Of a stretch of DNA of 64,000 nt, positions 18,066 through 25,663 are shown in pieces. The stretch lies in assembly GCF_001591505.1 (NCBI RefSeq), contig NZ_BCVA01000020.1, positions 1 to 64,000 on the forward strand, written 5' to 3'. Below the pieces are notes generated by a model. That model was not told the DNA's origin. It saw nothing but the letters and a program-made list of their open reading frames with translations, and made no database searches. The translations under genes were made by a program, and so were the position numbers. The stretch is from Neobacillus niacini NBRC 15566. GTDB lineage: Bacteria > Bacillota > Bacilli > Bacillales > Cytobacillaceae. Within the stretch, counting starts at the first letter, position 1. Each line of letters starts with the position of its first letter.

Positions 18066-18434
18066 ATGCATTTATTAATTCACTTAACACACGGGCCAGA
18101 AGCACCAACCCAAGCAGACAGGGCGTTTCTAATTGCTAAAACAGCTCTTAAAGATGGTCATCAGGCCTCTATGTTTCTTGCAGGAAGCGCAGTCCAATTA
18201 CTAAAGGAAGAAAATCTTGACACTGTTTTTGGTGTGGGAGTAACGGCAACGGAGTTACGAAATTCTGTTAATGAAATTCTCGAACGAGGGGGAAGAATTG
18301 TTCTATCCCAAGTATCCTGCGGGGCAAGAGGTATTACAGAAGAAGATCTACAAGGCAAAAAAGTAGAACTAGGGTCTCCTAGTGTTCTAGTCGAAATGAC
18401 CGCTGCATGTGATAAGGTGATAACTTATGGGTGA
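18066..18434 (+). CDS. DsrE family protein
   Basis: The 122-aa protein has the DsrE/YchN-type fold signature: MHLLIHLTHGPEAPTQADRAFLIAKTA split over residues 1-27, followed by VFLAG-like and GG-containing strands and a VSCGARGI loop with one cysteine near residue 83. DsrE-like proteins form small homo-oligomers and some relay sulfur, but many are uncharacterised. A strong AAAGGAGG precedes the ATG. It lies between tetR and the maleamate amidohydrolase gene, so it is co-expressed with a ring-catabolic pathway. Its role there is unknown. Confidence 0.8.
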   Translation: MHLLIHLTHGPEAPTQADRAFLIAKTALKDGHQASMFLAGSAVQLLKEENLDTVFGVGVTATELRNSVNEILERGGRIVLSQVSCGARGITEEDLQGKKVELGSPSVLVEMTAACDKVITYG

Positions 18435-18449
18435 GAGAGGTGAAGGTGA

Positions 18450-19145
18450 ATGGCTAGAATCTGGGAAAAATACCTGGATGAACGCGATTCTAAAATATAC
18501 TCTAGCGCTGGTTTAGGATCTATGTATGGCTTGGGGAAAAAACCAGCACTCTTGATTATTGATGTGCAATATGGATTTACCGGAGATGGACCAGAGGAGA
18601 TTGAAGAGGCGATTAAAACATATCCAACTAGTTGTGGAACAGCAAGTTGGGGGGCTATTCCATATATTAGAAGAGTATTAGAAACTTGCCGTAAAAAGGG
18701 ACTTCCCGTGATCTATACCATTATCGAAGGGTCCAAGAGCAGTGATAATGACCGTGTAGCCATTAAGGGTCAAATTTTTGATCACCCGCTGTTACTAGAA
18801 GGGGAAAAAGGGACAAAAGTAGTTGAAGAATTATCCCCGGTCAATGGTGAAGTGATCCTATCGAAGAAAAAACCTAGTGCGTTTTTTGGAACACCATTAG
18901 TTTCTCTTTTAACAGCCCAGCGAGTTGATAGTGTTATCGTGACTGGATGCACAACAAGCGGATGTGTTAGAGCAACTGTGGTTGACGCTTTTTCAAATAA
19001 TTATAAAGTTGTGGTTCCAGAAGAATGTGTATTTGATCGTGGTATAACGACTCATGCGATTAACTTGTTTGATATACAACAAAAGTATGGTGATGTCATA
19101 CCTGTAGAACAGGTTATATCCTATTTGGAAGCGCTTAAACTATAG
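18450..19145 (+). CDS. Maleamate amidohydrolase (isochorismatase-like cysteine hydrolase)
   Basis: The 231-aa protein belongs to the isochorismatase/N-carbamoylsarcosine amidase family and most resembles maleamate amidohydrolase, which yields maleate and ammonia. The triad is visible: Asp38 in LLIIDVQYGF, a lysine in SKKKPSAF (about 139-141) and Cys172 in GCTTSGCVRAT. The conserved SAFFGT segment supports this group. The presence of maleate isomerase in the same island strengthens the assignment. N-carbamoylsarcosine amidase is the main alternative. The start follows AGAGGTGAAGG. Confidence 0.82.
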   Translation: MARIWEKYLDERDSKIYSSAGLGSMYGLGKKPALLIIDVQYGFTGDGPEEIEEAIKTYPTSCGTASWGAIPYIRRVLETCRKKGLPVIYTIIEGSKSSDNDRVAIKGQIFDHPLLLEGEKGTKVVEELSPVNGEVILSKKKPSAFFGTPLVSLLTAQRVDSVIVTGCTTSGCVRATVVDAFSNNYKVVVPEECVFDRGITTHAINLFDIQQKYGDVIPVEQVISYLEALKL

Positions 19146-19156
19146 GGGGAAGATAG

Positions 19157-19966
19157 ATGATTATCTCAAAGCAGGAAGGAAAATTAGTGTTGGTTAGGCA
19201 GGACGAACATGCTATCCAAATGGGAACAGTATCTAGGTTATGGGGAAATGAACGGTTTCAAAAGTTAGTAAACCATGAATCTGTTAGTCTTGGAATTGAA
19301 AAACATGACGCTGGATGGAAGCAGCCTGATGATGATGTATTATTTAACGAATCTACCAAACGCCCAACAAACTTCTTAGAGGTTAATTTACCAGAACATG
19401 TTCGTTTTTACGAAATTGGCTATCGCAATACCTTAAAACAGGATCCGTATGCAGGGATGATGCTGGGAATGCACTGGATCGGTCTTTATACAAGTAGATT
19501 TGGATATGATCCAACCTTTACGTATAAGGTTTCTGATGATTTGAGAGGCTTCATGAATGATACGATTAACACAATCCAAAAGGAATGGATTGATATCAAG
19601 CAGCAGTATTGGAAAGCACAACATAAACGCAGTGAATTTGAAGATAACATTTGGATGCAGTATGAGTATTTTCAAGTTATGGATCGCTTAGGGTTATTCA
19701 TGGGGTTAAATAATCCGACGGAAAAGAATGAAGTTACATTAGGTCCAGTAAGAATGACAAGAGAAAGCGAACCGGTTCACTTAACCGTAAATTCCAAAGG
19801 AAATGGAGAAATTCTTATTCAGCCATTCCCATTTGCTGATGAGTTTGATACTTCTGTTCCTGGAAGAAGAATAGAAGATCGTGATTATGAAACTCATCAA
19901 GAAGCTAAGGAAATTATTGAAGGTACTGAAAAAGAAGACATCCAATGGAGAATCGTTGCTAGTTAA
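19157..19966 (+). CDS. DUF3891 family HD-like protein
   Basis: The 269-aa soluble protein matches the DUF3891 family in general appearance. It shows a pattern like HD-domain metalloproteins: His18 in RQDEHA, His50-Asp51 in IEKHDAGW and His106 in GMHWIGLY. HD-domain proteins are mostly phosphohydrolases, but some (inositol oxygenase, PhnZ) are diiron oxygenases. Here it sits right after maleamate amidohydrolase in a ring-degradation operon, so a hydrolase or oxygenase step is conceivable. The start follows a GGGGGAAG site. Family function is not known to me. Confidence 0.65.
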   Translation: MIISKQEGKLVLVRQDEHAIQMGTVSRLWGNERFQKLVNHESVSLGIEKHDAGWKQPDDDVLFNESTKRPTNFLEVNLPEHVRFYEIGYRNTLKQDPYAGMMLGMHWIGLYTSRFGYDPTFTYKVSDDLRGFMNDTINTIQKEWIDIKQQYWKAQHKRSEFEDNIWMQYEYFQVMDRLGLFMGLNNPTEKNEVTLGPVRMTRESEPVHLTVNSKGNGEILIQPFPFADEFDTSVPGRRIEDRDYETHQEAKEIIEGTEKEDIQWRIVAS

Positions 19967-20048
19967 TCTAACAAACTACGTTTTTTATTATCTGAATTTT
20001 GCTAATATATAGATAACTAAAAAATAATGTGCATAAGCGTAACGTGAT

Positions 20049-20064
20049 GTTAGTGGGCACTAAC
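20049..20064. promoter_or_regulatory. TetR operator-like dyad, copy 2
   Basis: GTTAGTGGGCACTAAC has perfect 7-bp arms around two bases. It matches copy 1 at 14 of 16 positions and lies 29 bases before the next operon's first start codon, a placement like that of copy 1. Confidence 0.72.
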
Positions 20065-20093
20065 TAACTTCAATTGAATGCAGGTGAAAGAAA

Positions 20094-20318
20094 TTGAGCG
20101 AAGACTTTGTCCTTAAAAATGAATTTGCACATGTTACTGTAAAACTAGACAGGTCAGCAAATGGAGATAGGCTATTAATTCAAGATAACCGGACAGGAAA
20201 AATTTCTTACTTCGATCCCCTTGAATTAGAAAGTTTATTATGGAGTACGCACAAGGAACTTACGAATCTTTTAGATCCCTCAAAAACAAGATGGATTGAT
20301 GAAGCAGACGACATATAG
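20094..20318 (+). CDS. Small conserved-type protein (74 aa) leading the Rieske operon
   Basis: The 74-aa acidic, soluble protein begins at a TTG preceded by AGGTGAAAG. It ends with ETRWIDEADDI-like acidic residues and has no cysteine or membrane segment. Short proteins of this look occur in Bacillus databases under the name dihydrodiol dehydrogenase, as I recall, but 74 residues is too short for a dehydrogenase. It is the first gene behind operator copy 2 and precedes the zinc dehydrogenase by 55 bases. It may be an accessory subunit, but no function can be assigned. Confidence 0.6.
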   Translation: MSEDFVLKNEFAHVTVKLDRSANGDRLLIQDNRTGKISYFDPLELESLLWSTHKELTNLLDPSKTRWIDEADDI

Positions 20319-20373
20319 GACTTTTCAGTAAAGTGGGTTGACTAGAGAGGATTTAACTAGGAGGTAAAGTCAT

Positions 20374-21471
20374 TTGAATAAAGTAAAAGCGGCTGTACTA
20401 ACAGAAAAGGAAACAATAGAAATAAAGGAATTCCCTATCCCTGAAACAGGAGAAAACGAAGCCCTTCTCCAGGTTGAAGCCTGCGGGGTATGTGGATTTG
20501 ACAGTGAAGCTTATTTAAACGGTGGAAATGGGGTTTTTCAACTCCCATGTGTGATAGGTCATGAAATAGTTGGAAGGGTAACAAATTTAGGTCAAAAGGC
20601 CGCCGCACGCTGGGGGTTACAAGAAGGTGACCGAGTAGTCGTTGAAGAGTATATCCCATGTGGTGCCTGTAATAATTGTCTTACCGGTAACTATCAACAA
20701 TGTTTTGATTTACGATATGGAGCAATGAGAATAGATAATGAGAAAACGGCTTTATGGGGAGGATTTGCAGAATATATGTATCTCCATCCTAATTCTATTG
20801 TCCATAAGGCAAGTGCGGATGTTTCACCAGAACTTTTGCAATTATATATTCCAATATCTAATGGTATCCACTGGGTTCAAGAAGTAGGAAATACGAAAGT
20901 CGGTGATACCGTTCTTATTCAAGGACCAGGACCAATGGGGTTAGGCGCAGTTATCGGGGCCAAAGAAGCTGGAGCAGGAAAAATCATTGTTACGGGTATG
21001 TCTAAAGACGAACATCGTTTAAAATTAGCCAAAGAATTTGGTGCGACTCACACATTCTTTGCAGATACTCAAGACTTGGTTAAAGAAGTACATGCGGTAA
21101 CGGATGGGAAAATGGCAGATACAGTTATTAACGCAGCAACTGCCCCTCAGCAGCTCGTAACTGCATTAGATCTAGCAGGACTCAGAGCTACCATTGTTCA
21201 CTCTGGGACCGATGAAAAATTATCGCAAAATCTTATGTCTAGTAAAATCACATGGAAGCTGCTGACCGTAAAAGGAGTCCTTGGCCGTCCAAAGAAAGCA
21301 GTCGGAGTCGCATTGCGCGTAATAGAATCAAGAAAATATCCTCTTGAAAAGATGGTTACACATAGTTTTCCAATCGAAGAAGCAGCCAAAGCAGTCAAGA
21401 TGCATGCATATGGTCAGGATGGGTGCATTCATGTTGCAGTTGTAAACGAATCTTTAAAGGAAGCTAGGTGA
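20374..21471 (+). CDS. Zinc-dependent medium-chain alcohol dehydrogenase
   Basis: The 365-aa MDR-family oxidoreductase carries catalytic zinc ligands Cys40 (GVCGFD), His63 and Glu64 (GHEIVG) and four structural zinc cysteines (96, 99, 102, 110). A Rossmann motif GPGPMGLGAV lies near residue 190, so it uses NAD(P). The TTG start follows GGAGGT. Its stop overlaps the Rieske alpha gene start. In this position it could dehydrogenate the dihydrodiol or hydroxylated product of the oxygenase, a job usually done by a short-chain enzyme in benzoate pathways. That assignment is inference. Confidence 0.85.
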   Translation: MNKVKAAVLTEKETIEIKEFPIPETGENEALLQVEACGVCGFDSEAYLNGGNGVFQLPCVIGHEIVGRVTNLGQKAAARWGLQEGDRVVVEEYIPCGACNNCLTGNYQQCFDLRYGAMRIDNEKTALWGGFAEYMYLHPNSIVHKASADVSPELLQLYIPISNGIHWVQEVGNTKVGDTVLIQGPGPMGLGAVIGAKEAGAGKIIVTGMSKDEHRLKLAKEFGATHTFFADTQDLVKEVHAVTDGKMADTVINAATAPQQLVTALDLAGLRATIVHSGTDEKLSQNLMSSKITWKLLTVKGVLGRPKKAVGVALRVIESRKYPLEKMVTHSFPIEEAAKAVKMHAYGQDGCIHVAVVNESLKEAR

Positions 21472-22634
21472 ATACAGTGAAAATTTCTGATCTGGTAAAA
21501 GAAGGCGCAATACACGGTGATGTCTATAAGGATGAAGAAATTTTTCAAAAAGAAATGAAGAATATCTTTGAAAATACATGGGTATATGTAGCACATGAAA
21601 GTGAGATTGCTAATTCAGGTGACTACAAGACAACCTTCATTGGTTTTAATCCAGTGATTGTGACCCGCGACTCTGACAGTGATGAAATACATGTTGTCTT
21701 AAACCGCTGCAGACACAGGGCCGCAACCGTTTGCCAGCAGGAGCAAGGAAATGCCAACTATTTCCGCTGTGCCTATCATGGATGGACCTATTCCAATAAT
21801 GGTGATTTGACAGGAATGCCATTTCAAGATGGATATGATGAAAAATTTGACCGCTGTAAGATGGGGTTAATCAAAGTTCCAAAGGTTGGAGTGTACCAGG
21901 GTTTTATCTTTGCTAGTTTATCTGAGGATGTTCCTAGTCTCGAAGACTATTTGGGGCATGCCCGTAAATATATCGATTATGTGGTGAATACAGGACCAGA
22001 GGGGATTGCTTTAAATGCAGGTGTTCATAAATATAGTTTTGATGGCAATTGGAAGCTGCAAGTAGAAAATACGATTGATCCTTATCATTTAAGTGTCACC
22101 CATAGGAGTTTCTTTAACCTTGTCGCAAACAAAACGGGAAAAAGAATTAATTTTTCAAAGATGCACAAAAACGAAAAAATACGAGACTTAGGGAATGGCC
22201 ACTCCTTATATGAATTAGATGGAGACCTTGGTATTGGTGCATTACCGTTTAATTTAATTATTTTTCCTAACCTCGGCTTTGTTGGTTCTCAAGTTCGTGT
22301 AACAAGACCCATATCTGTTAACAAGACTCATGTCAGCCTGTATCCAATCATGCTGAAAGGTGTTTCAGTAGAGGAGAATGCCAGCAGGCTAAGAAAGCAT
22401 GAAGGTTTCTATGGCCCAGCTGGTTTTGGTACCGTAGATGACCTCGAGGTTGGATTTGATCGAGTGATGGAGGGGCTGAATGCAAAGGCAAATGGAGCAG
22501 AATGGCTTGAAATCAGTCGAGGTATGAACCGGGAAGAGATAGATGAAGATGGAATCATTACTGCTACTTCAAGTGACGAGGTATCTGCAAGAGCATTATA
22601 CAAAGAATGGCGACGACTAATGACCAAAGAATAA
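21468..22634 (+). CDS. Aromatic ring-hydroxylating dioxygenase, alpha (Rieske) subunit
   Basis: The 388-aa catalytic subunit has a Rieske [2Fe-2S] motif, Cys81-x-His83 and Cys101-x2-His104, and a mononuclear iron site with Asp204, His207 and His212 (DPYHLSVTH). These oxygenases add O2 to an aromatic ring. The alpha-beta pairing recalls benzoate/anthranilate dioxygenase types. The GTG at 21468 overlaps the preceding stop; GTG 21477 with AGGTG upstream is an equally good start. No ferredoxin or reductase gene is found in the island. The substrate is unknown; linkage to maleamate genes suggests a pyridine or aminated ring. Confidence 0.88.
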   Translation: MNTVKISDLVKEGAIHGDVYKDEEIFQKEMKNIFENTWVYVAHESEIANSGDYKTTFIGFNPVIVTRDSDSDEIHVVLNRCRHRAATVCQQEQGNANYFRCAYHGWTYSNNGDLTGMPFQDGYDEKFDRCKMGLIKVPKVGVYQGFIFASLSEDVPSLEDYLGHARKYIDYVVNTGPEGIALNAGVHKYSFDGNWKLQVENTIDPYHLSVTHRSFFNLVANKTGKRINFSKMHKNEKIRDLGNGHSLYELDGDLGIGALPFNLIIFPNLGFVGSQVRVTRPISVNKTHVSLYPIMLKGVSVEENASRLRKHEGFYGPAGFGTVDDLEVGFDRVMEGLNAKANGAEWLEISRGMNREEIDEDGIITATSSDEVSARALYKEWRRLMTKE

Positions 22635-22656
22635 AAGGATGATTGGGGGCATGAAG

Positions 22657-23139
22657 ATGAATGGGGTTCTTATAGACCGAAAGGATGTTGAAGCTTTTCT
22701 TATAGATGAAGCCTCATATCTAAATGATGGGAATTTCAGCGAATGGCTGGATTTATTTACCGAAGACGCGTGGTATTGGATTCCGTCAAATAAGGATCAC
22801 TATGATCCGAATACACATGTATCTATCATATACGATAACAAAGAGAGATTGGGAGAACGAGTTTGGCGATTACAAAGTGGTTTAGCATACGGTCAAGAGC
22901 CACAATCAAGAACGAGGCACTTAATCTCAAATGTTAGAGTTCTAGATCAAGATGATCAAACCATTACCGTAAGCTCTAATTTCATTATTGTGGAATTAAG
23001 GCGTAGTATCCAAACGATTTATTCTGGCAGATTCGAACACAATCTGAGAAAAAACGGTAACTCATGGAAAATTGCAGCTAAAAAGGTGGAACTTATTAAT
23101 AATAACGAATTTATCGGAAACTTGAGCTTCTTGTTATAA
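22657..23139 (+). CDS. Aromatic ring-hydroxylating dioxygenase, beta subunit
   Basis: This 160-aa protein has the NTF2-like fold of ring-hydroxylase small subunits. Signs are an N-terminal VEAFLIDEASYLNDGNF-type helix, WLDLFTEDAWYWIP, and a C-terminal YSGRFEHNLRKN segment. It directly follows the alpha subunit and would build the usual alpha3beta3 complex. I choose ATG 22657, seven bases after GGGGG; ATG 22639 and 22651 are also in frame. Beta subunits are usually structural. Confidence 0.88.
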   Translation: MNGVLIDRKDVEAFLIDEASYLNDGNFSEWLDLFTEDAWYWIPSNKDHYDPNTHVSIIYDNKERLGERVWRLQSGLAYGQEPQSRTRHLISNVRVLDQDDQTITVSSNFIIVELRRSIQTIYSGRFEHNLRKNGNSWKIAAKKVELINNNEFIGNLSFLL

Positions 23140-23155
23140 GATTGGTGCTAAATCT

Positions 23156-24136
23156 ATGAGCAGAGTACCGGTTATTATTTTAAGTGGATTTTTAGGTAGT
23201 GGAAAGACAACTCTATTATTAAATTTGCTTGAGGAATCCAAGCAAAAGGAAATGTCGTTTGGAGTAATCATGAATGAATTCGGAAAGATGGATGTCGACA
23301 GCCATATTATTAACGGGAGAAGTTCTGTACCTATTCAATCTCTAAACGATGGATGTGTCTGCTGCAGTAAAAAAAGTGAATTGATAAATAGCTTTGAACA
23401 ACTTTTAAAGACAAATCCAACCATAATTTTTATTGAATTAACAGGCATTGCTAATCCAGAGGAAGTCATGGATGAAATGTTGAGAAAAGAATTAATTTCT
23501 CGCATATACGTGAAAAGTGTGGTTTCGCTAGTAGACGCGGAAACTATCTCAAACATAACGACTTTCGATATGAGGAACACCTATGCCAGACAGCTGTGTG
23601 CTGCTGACTCCATTATCGTAAATAAGATTGATCTGGTAGAAAACCTGGATAAATCCAAAATTGTTACTTTAATAGAACAGTTAAATGATTCAGCTGATCT
23701 CCAATTCACGTTTAAAAGTCAAGTCGGTCTTGATCAACTGCTTACTATTAATAGAACCGGAAAAAAACAGGATAAAGATTCCTTACAAGCTTCAGAGGAT
23801 ATTGAGCAGCAGGCAGACCAGCCTTCTTATGAATATTTATCTACCATTGCCCTTCCTGTTCCAATTAAAGTTACTAAAAACATCATAGAAGAGTATTTCT
23901 TTTGTCTAAAGCCTAATTTAATTAGGGCTAAAGGTTTTGTTTATTTAGAAGAAGACAATAACATTTATTTAGTTCAATTTATTGGGAATAGGCTGAGTTG
24001 GAAAGTCTTTATGGAATATGAAAGCCAGCCTTTTATCACTTTAATCGGTGTTGATTTACATGCAAGTCAAGCATTTGAAATGTTTTCCCAACTGGTAAAA
24101 ATGCCAGTTGAAGAGCTTTTAACAATAAATGGATAA
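23156..24136 (+). CDS. G3E-family metallochaperone GTPase (CobW/YjiA-like)
   Basis: The 326-aa GTPase has Walker A GFLGSGKTT (residues 11-19), a metal-binding GCVCC motif (Cys67, 69, 70), and the guanine-specific NKID. G3E GTPases deliver metals such as cobalt, nickel, zinc or iron to client enzymes. The C-terminal third is a CobW-type domain. It lies 16 bases after the Rieske beta gene and ends the operon. A role in supplying iron or zinc to the oxygenase or dehydrogenase is suggested by position only. The ribosome binding site is weak. Confidence 0.85.
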   Translation: MSRVPVIILSGFLGSGKTTLLLNLLEESKQKEMSFGVIMNEFGKMDVDSHIINGRSSVPIQSLNDGCVCCSKKSELINSFEQLLKTNPTIIFIELTGIANPEEVMDEMLRKELISRIYVKSVVSLVDAETISNITTFDMRNTYARQLCAADSIIVNKIDLVENLDKSKIVTLIEQLNDSADLQFTFKSQVGLDQLLTINRTGKKQDKDSLQASEDIEQQADQPSYEYLSTIALPVPIKVTKNIIEEYFFCLKPNLIRAKGFVYLEEDNNIYLVQFIGNRLSWKVFMEYESQPFITLIGVDLHASQAFEMFSQLVKMPVEELLTING

Positions 24137-24237
24137 ATGTATTCAGCAATAATACTTAACGTTTTCGTATTAATCGATTTTGTCATATTATGTCGTTATT
24201 TTTATTATTCAGAAAATACGGAAATATATATAATCAA

Positions 24238-24268
24238 ATTAGTAGGACTAGTTAATTATTACTAGTTT
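24238..24268. promoter_or_regulatory. Weaker TetR operator-like dyad, copy 3
   Basis: TTAGT-AGG-ACTAG followed by a second ACTAG after eight bases lies about 50 bases before the CoxG-like gene. It has one base less in the centre than copies 1 and 2, so it is a poorer match, but the core half-sites and position are alike. Confidence 0.4.
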
Positions 24269-24303
24269 GACATTATTAATAGATTAAAGGGGTGTTTGAA
24301 TAG

Positions 24304-24759
24304 ATGAACCTTGAGGGAGAAGCAAAATTTTCAATGGATGTAAATCAGTTATGGAATTCACTTCTAGATGAGGAAATTTTGAAAAAAGTCATTCCTGGCT
24401 GTCATGAATTAATCGTAAAAGAAAATGGTGAGTACGATGTAGTTTTAAAATTAGGCGTGGCTGCAGTTAAAGGAGAATATGTTGGAAAAGTAAAAATAGA
24501 AGGTGTAGATAAACCAAATTATTATATTCTTCATGCCTCTGGGAGTGGAACTCCGGGTCATGTAGAAGCAAAAATGCATTGCCGATTATTCGAAACAGAA
24601 GGCGGTTCTAGACTTGAATGGAACTGTGACGCGGAAATAGGCGGCACCATTGCAAGCGTCGGTAACCGAGTCCTAGGAGGAGTAGCGAAATTTTTAGCCG
24701 GAAAGTTTTTTAAAGATATTCAAAAAGCGGCTACATCAACAGCAGTAGAATCCCCATAG
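24304..24759 (+). CDS. CoxG-like SRPBCC family protein
   Basis: The 151-aa protein belongs to the CoxG/SRPBCC fold (carbon monoxide dehydrogenase subunit G-like). Signs are the N-terminal EAKFSMDVNQLWNSLLD stretch, VIPGCHEL, and the C-terminal GGVAKFLAGKFF segment. CoxG homologues accompany molybdenum hydroxylase operons and help membrane association or maturation. The ATG follows AAAGGGGTG. It opens the third operon of the island, which includes maleate isomerase and the three hydroxylase subunits. Confidence 0.84.
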   Translation: MNLEGEAKFSMDVNQLWNSLLDEEILKKVIPGCHELIVKENGEYDVVLKLGVAAVKGEYVGKVKIEGVDKPNYYILHASGSGTPGHVEAKMHCRLFETEGGSRLEWNCDAEIGGTIASVGNRVLGGVAKFLAGKFFKDIQKAATSTAVESP

Positions 24760-24867
24760 ATCCCGCCATTTACATTGAATAATACTCTTCAAATATAGCA
24801 CTTATAGAAAATTGAATCTCCATAAAAGCTTACCGATTAAAACTACAAAAAAGGTGGTTACTATAGA

Positions 24868-25623
24868 ATGACAAGACATTATCGAGTTGGACTAATAGTC
24901 CCAAGCTCTAATACAACTATGGAAACTGAGATTCCGGATATGCTGCACGCAAAAATGAAAGAATCTTCTGAAGTTTCTTTCACTTTTCACTCTAGCAGAA
25001 TGAGAATGAAGCATGTCTCTAAAGAGGAATTATCAAAGATGGATGTGGAAAGTGACAGATGTGCGGTGGAACTATCTGATGCCCGCTGTGACGTTCTCGC
25101 CTATGCTTGTTTGGTAGCAATCATGTGCCAAGGCGCAGGTTATCATATAAGCTCCGAAAAAAGGCTGTATGGTGCAACGGTTGAAAACGGTGGTTCAGCC
25201 CCGGTCATCAGCAGTGCTGGAGCATTAGTGGAGGGTATAAAAACTATAAATGCAAAAAAGGTATCCATTATCACCCCATACATGAAACCTCTAACTCAGA
25301 TGGTAATTGATTATTTAGAACAAAGTGGAATCGAAGTCATTGATTCGATCAGCCTTGAGGTCTCGGATAATTTGGAAGTTGGGAGATTAGATTCAAATAA
25401 TCTTCCTGAGATTGCAAAAAGGCTAAATATAGAAGGTGCCGATGCAATCGTTCTTTCTGCATGTGTACAAATGCCATCTCTTCCAGCAGTTCAAAAGGTC
25501 GAAGATGAGCTTGGATTGCCAGTATTGACTGCTGCCACTTCAACTGTCTATAAAATATTAAAGCAATTGGAGCTAGAAACCTCGGTCCCTAACGCTGGAA
25601 GCTTATTATCAGGAAAATATTAA
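24868..25623 (+). CDS. maiA: Maleate cis-trans isomerase
   Basis: The 251-aa protein is a maleate isomerase of the Asp/Glu racemase superfamily and converts maleate to fumarate. The signature GLIVPSSNTTMETEIP is present and the two catalytic cysteines are Cys81 (YACLVAIM) and Cys199 (SACVQMPS). The substrate-binding PYMKPLTQ segment is conserved. It completes the path from maleamate and directly links the island to the citric acid cycle. AGGTGG precedes the start by about ten bases. Confidence 0.9.
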   Translation: MTRHYRVGLIVPSSNTTMETEIPDMLHAKMKESSEVSFTFHSSRMRMKHVSKEELSKMDVESDRCAVELSDARCDVLAYACLVAIMCQGAGYHISSEKRLYGATVENGGSAPVISSAGALVEGIKTINAKKVSIITPYMKPLTQMVIDYLEQSGIEVIDSISLEVSDNLEVGRLDSNNLPEIAKRLNIEGADAIVLSACVQMPSLPAVQKVEDELGLPVLTAATSTVYKILKQLELETSVPNAGSLLSGKY

Positions 25624-25663
25624 TAATAGAAAAAATGAACCTAGTAAAAAGGAGGTCATCATA

